Source: an uncultured Campylobacter sp. (lineage in GTDB: Bacteria; Campylobacterota; Campylobacteria; Campylobacterales; Campylobacteraceae). From it: a stretch of 8,671 bases of DNA. A model generated the notes under the pieces. The model had not been told where the DNA came from. It worked only from the letters and a program-made list of their open reading frames with translations, and searched no databases. The stretch is from positions 1-8,671 of the forward strand of contig NZ_CALKTS010000173.1 in NCBI RefSeq assembly GCF_937997595.1. Reading direction: 5' to 3'. Position numbers and translations under genes: made by a program. Shown here piece by piece: positions 6,717-8,671 of this stretch; position 1 is the first letter of the stretch, and every line of letters begins with the position of its first letter.

Positions 6717-7983
6717 TATATCTATCATCAAACTCATATCATTTTTCTTTTTTGCCGCGCTCATTACGGTAAATTTGGCATTTTTTATCGAGTCAAAAAG
6801 GCAAGTAAGAGATGCAGAGTATCATACTTATGAACGCTTTATGCCTAGGTATGCGTATACGAGGACAAGTAAAAGGCAACGCAGCTAAGCAGCTAGCGCA
6901 AATAGGTCTTAAAAACAGCAAGCTTGATCCTATTAAGATCAGGCAAGGCGGTGAGAAAATTTATAGCGACTCGTATACTGATATGATAAGGTATAACAAA
7001 AAGTTTTTTGTGCCTAGATTTTCTTCTATCAAGCCAAAAATGTTTTCGCGCATTATGGATGCGGCAGGGCTTAATGTATCAAGCAAAGATGACATAGCAA
7101 AAAACGATGTGCCTTTAGAAAATTTAGAAGAAATTTCTTCAAATGGCATTTGGATACTTTGGCTTGTAGTAAATATCGTGATGGTCGCATTTTTTATAGT
7201 CGTTTTGAAAAACTGCTAAGGCTTAGAAATTTAAAAAATATGATAAGAAGAGCAGGCGAGGAGGATAAATTTAGGCTGATACAAGTAGAGGCAAACGACG
7301 AAATAGGCCAAATCGCTGGTGAATTTAACACAACTATGCAAAAGATAGACGCCATAAAACAGGCTAGGGCGCTCTTTTTACGCAACATCTTGCACGAATT
7401 TCACAACCCAATAATGAAAGGGCGGATCATGGCGGACATGATAGCCGAAATTTTACAAGACGATAAGGCGGGAGATAGGTTAAAACAAATTTTTATAAGG
7501 CTAGAGATGATACTTGGCGAGGTTGTCAAGGTCGAAAAACTCGTATCCAATGAATGGGAGCTTAAGAAAAATAAACACCGAGTTATAGACATCGTCGATC
7601 ACTCGGTAGATATGCTTTTACTAAAAGACACGAGTCGCATAGAAGTGCGAGCAGATATGGAAATAAGCGCGGTTGAGGTTGATTTTGAACTTTATGCGAC
7701 CGGAGTTAAAAATTTGATCGATAACGCCTTAAAATACTCTAGCGGCAAAGTCCTTGTAAATATAGATAAAAATGCCGTCTGTATAAGCAGCACGGGAGAT
7801 GAGCTGGAACCGGAAAGACTTGATTTTGAAAGAGCTTTTAACAGAAAGGTAGAGACGTCAAATTCAGGACTTGGCCTTGGGCTTTATATAGCAAATCAAA
7901 TTTTTAAAAAACACGGTCATGCCCTAAAATACAAGCATGAAGAGGGTAAAAATAATTTTCTAATATGTTTCATAAACACTTGA
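6709..7983 (+). pseudogene. Histidine kinase gene broken by two opposite frameshifts
   Basis: Three frame segments together make one kinase of about 424 residues. Segment 1 (ATG 6709, MRNISIIKLISFFFFAALIT) has the first membrane helix and reads into a stop at 6886-6888. From near 6866-6880 the sense moves to the next frame (KQLAQIGLKNSKLD), giving the periplasmic part and second membrane helix (IWILWLVVNIVMVAFFIVV), which stops at 7217-7219. From the T-run at 7203-7206 the sense returns to the first frame (FEKLLRLRNLKNMIRR), with a HAMP-like linker, an H-box LRNILHEFHNPI (His codon 7393-7395), N-box NLIDNALKY and G2 box SNSGLGLGLYIANQIF. The first change is a net one-base gain, the second a one-base loss (TTTT where TTTTT would restore frame). 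The style is that of ArsS/RacS-like kinases. Its partner regulator is also truncated, which supports real decay, but base-calling error at short homopolymers is not excluded. Confidence 0.85.
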
Positions 7984-8002
7984 TCTAAAAATAACTTGAT
8001 TA

Positions 8003-8201
8003 TTAATACTTATAAATCATTTTAAGCTCGTTATTTGCGCTGATTAATTCATTTATAAAGCCTAACAAATCTGTTATTGATAGTACAATGACACCCCTGC
8101 GATATCCACTATATTTTTTGGTTTATGATAATTCCGAGATTTTTTAGATATTTAGTCACTCCGTAGAAGCCACAATAAGGTAGCTGAAGAAGAATTCGCA
8201 C
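8003..8201 (-). pseudogene. Possible coding remnant of unknown family
   Basis: On the minus strand one frame reads RILLQLPYCGFYGVTKYL then KNLGIIINQK and stops at 8109-8111. Dropping one base from the A6 run just before that stop lets it continue YSGYRRGVIVLSITDLLGF, then INELISANNELKMIYKY and a TAA at 8003-8005. Both parts have a protein-like mix of residues and local codon use. I do not recognise the family. PYxGFxGVxKYLKxLGIxINxK faintly recalls the segment before the catalytic domain of IS3-type transposases, but the following residues do not fit. No start codon or ribosome site can be assigned. Confidence 0.3.
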
Positions 8202-8631
8202 GCGCACGCTAAAATTTAACGGCTCTTTCGTCGTGTAGAAAAGATAAAATTTTAGTAGAGTACGGCATGAGGGCGTCTGAATTTAAACGTGATCGTTTTG
8301 GTTGATGCGCGGCGTTAAATTTTATGCTGCTTGGTAAGACTGTGGCGATGAGTAGTTTTAAAATTTTGATTTTGGCGTGGGTGAAATTTAACGACAGCGC
8401 GTTCTGTCGGCAAGGTATAATGTATGGGTATTTGGCGGTATATCGACGTAGTGGCGTTTGGCAAGTGTTGCATATAAACGAAGCGAATTAAAATAAGAAT
8501 GCGGATGAAATTAGCGCTACGTGATACATATAAATAGCGCATGCCCCGTAAACGATATGATTCGCGATAAAATTTTGCGTAAATTAAGGCGAAATTTAGC
8601 CGACGAAATGAGAACAGATTTAAAATTTAAC

Positions 8632-8662
8632 CGTTTTTTCAAGCGAATTTTGCCACAATTGC
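8632..8662 (+). promoter_or_regulatory. Possible promoter facing out of the window's right edge
   Basis: T-runs at about ten-base spacing (TTTTTT then TTTTGCC) lead to CACAATT near 8653-8659. Periodic T-tracts in place of a -35 box with a -10 element are usual for vegetative promoters in Campylobacter. The -10 match is imperfect and the gene it would serve lies outside the window. Confidence 0.25.
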
Positions 8663-8671
8663 GCTCAAATT

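Larger units (their letters stand above)
7984..8671. other. 688-base region without a convincing gene
   Basis: No frame on either strand shows a recognisable protein of useful length. The stretch holds a possible coding remnant on the minus strand (about 8003-8201), four copies of an AAATTTAAC motif (8212-8220, 8314-8322 in reverse, 8384-8392, 8622-8631), a perfect 6-bp hairpin CGACAG/CTGTCG (8392-8409) without a T-run, a TATAAT on the plus strand near 8416, and a possible promoter at the right edge. A 55-codon plus-strand frame (8324-8491) and a 75-codon minus-strand frame (8315-8542) overlap each other and look like chance. Confidence 0.6.

Noticed and set aside
8514..8540. Hairpin GCGCTA/TAGCGC as a terminator
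   Set aside because: The loop is 15 bases and no T-run follows; nothing known ends here.
8315..8542. 75-codon minus-strand frame and 55-codon plus-strand frame (8324-8491)
   Set aside because: They overlap on opposite strands, have no recognisable domain, no clear ribosome site, and codon use unlike the real genes nearby.
7984..8671. CRISPR array, tRNA or rRNA
   Set aside because: No regularly spaced repeats of suitable length, and no cloverleaf or conserved rRNA segment is visible.

Overview
The window looks like chromosomal DNA from a Campylobacter-type epsilonproteobacterium. The grounds are the AT-rich composition with very frequent AAATTT runs, the pairing of a Tat-exported TorA/BisC-type molybdoenzyme with a small monohaem cytochrome c (an arrangement known in C. 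jejuni as Cj0264c/Cj0265c), and histidine kinases of epsilonproteobacterial style. The species cannot be fixed from sequence alone.

Layout. Positions 2-2673 (+) hold an intact two-component system: a membrane sensor kinase with Cache and PAS domains, whose 5' end lies just outside the window, and an OmpR-type response regulator overlapping it by 4 bases. Positions 2674-2860 are a short convergent intergenic region with a nested inverted repeat that probably ends transcription from both sides. Positions 5920-2861 (-) hold a two-gene respiratory operon: the molybdoenzyme torA, then a Sec-exported cytochrome c with an SH3-like N-terminal part. The 128 bases upstream of torA contain a perfect tandem 11-bp repeat beside a possible -10 element, and the intrinsic terminator of an older upstream gene.

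Positions 6049-7983 are a decayed locus. The last ~115 codons of a second torA-like gene (-) are joined directly to the DNA-binding half of an OmpR-type response regulator (+), which is followed by its kinase gene carrying two opposite frameshifts. The simplest reading is that torA2 and a two-component system once stood head to head, and one deletion removed most of torA2, the shared promoter region and the receiver domain. Positions 7984-8671 hold no convincing gene, only a possible coding remnant on the minus strand, several copies of an AAATTTAAC motif, and a possible promoter at the right edge.

Working together (inference): the first two-component system may sense an oxidant or metabolite in the periplasm and control torA, whose product would reduce N- or S-oxides with electrons passed through the monohaem cytochrome. 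The tandem repeat upstream of torA is the best candidate binding site. The damaged locus to the right would be a former paralogous enzyme plus regulator now being lost.
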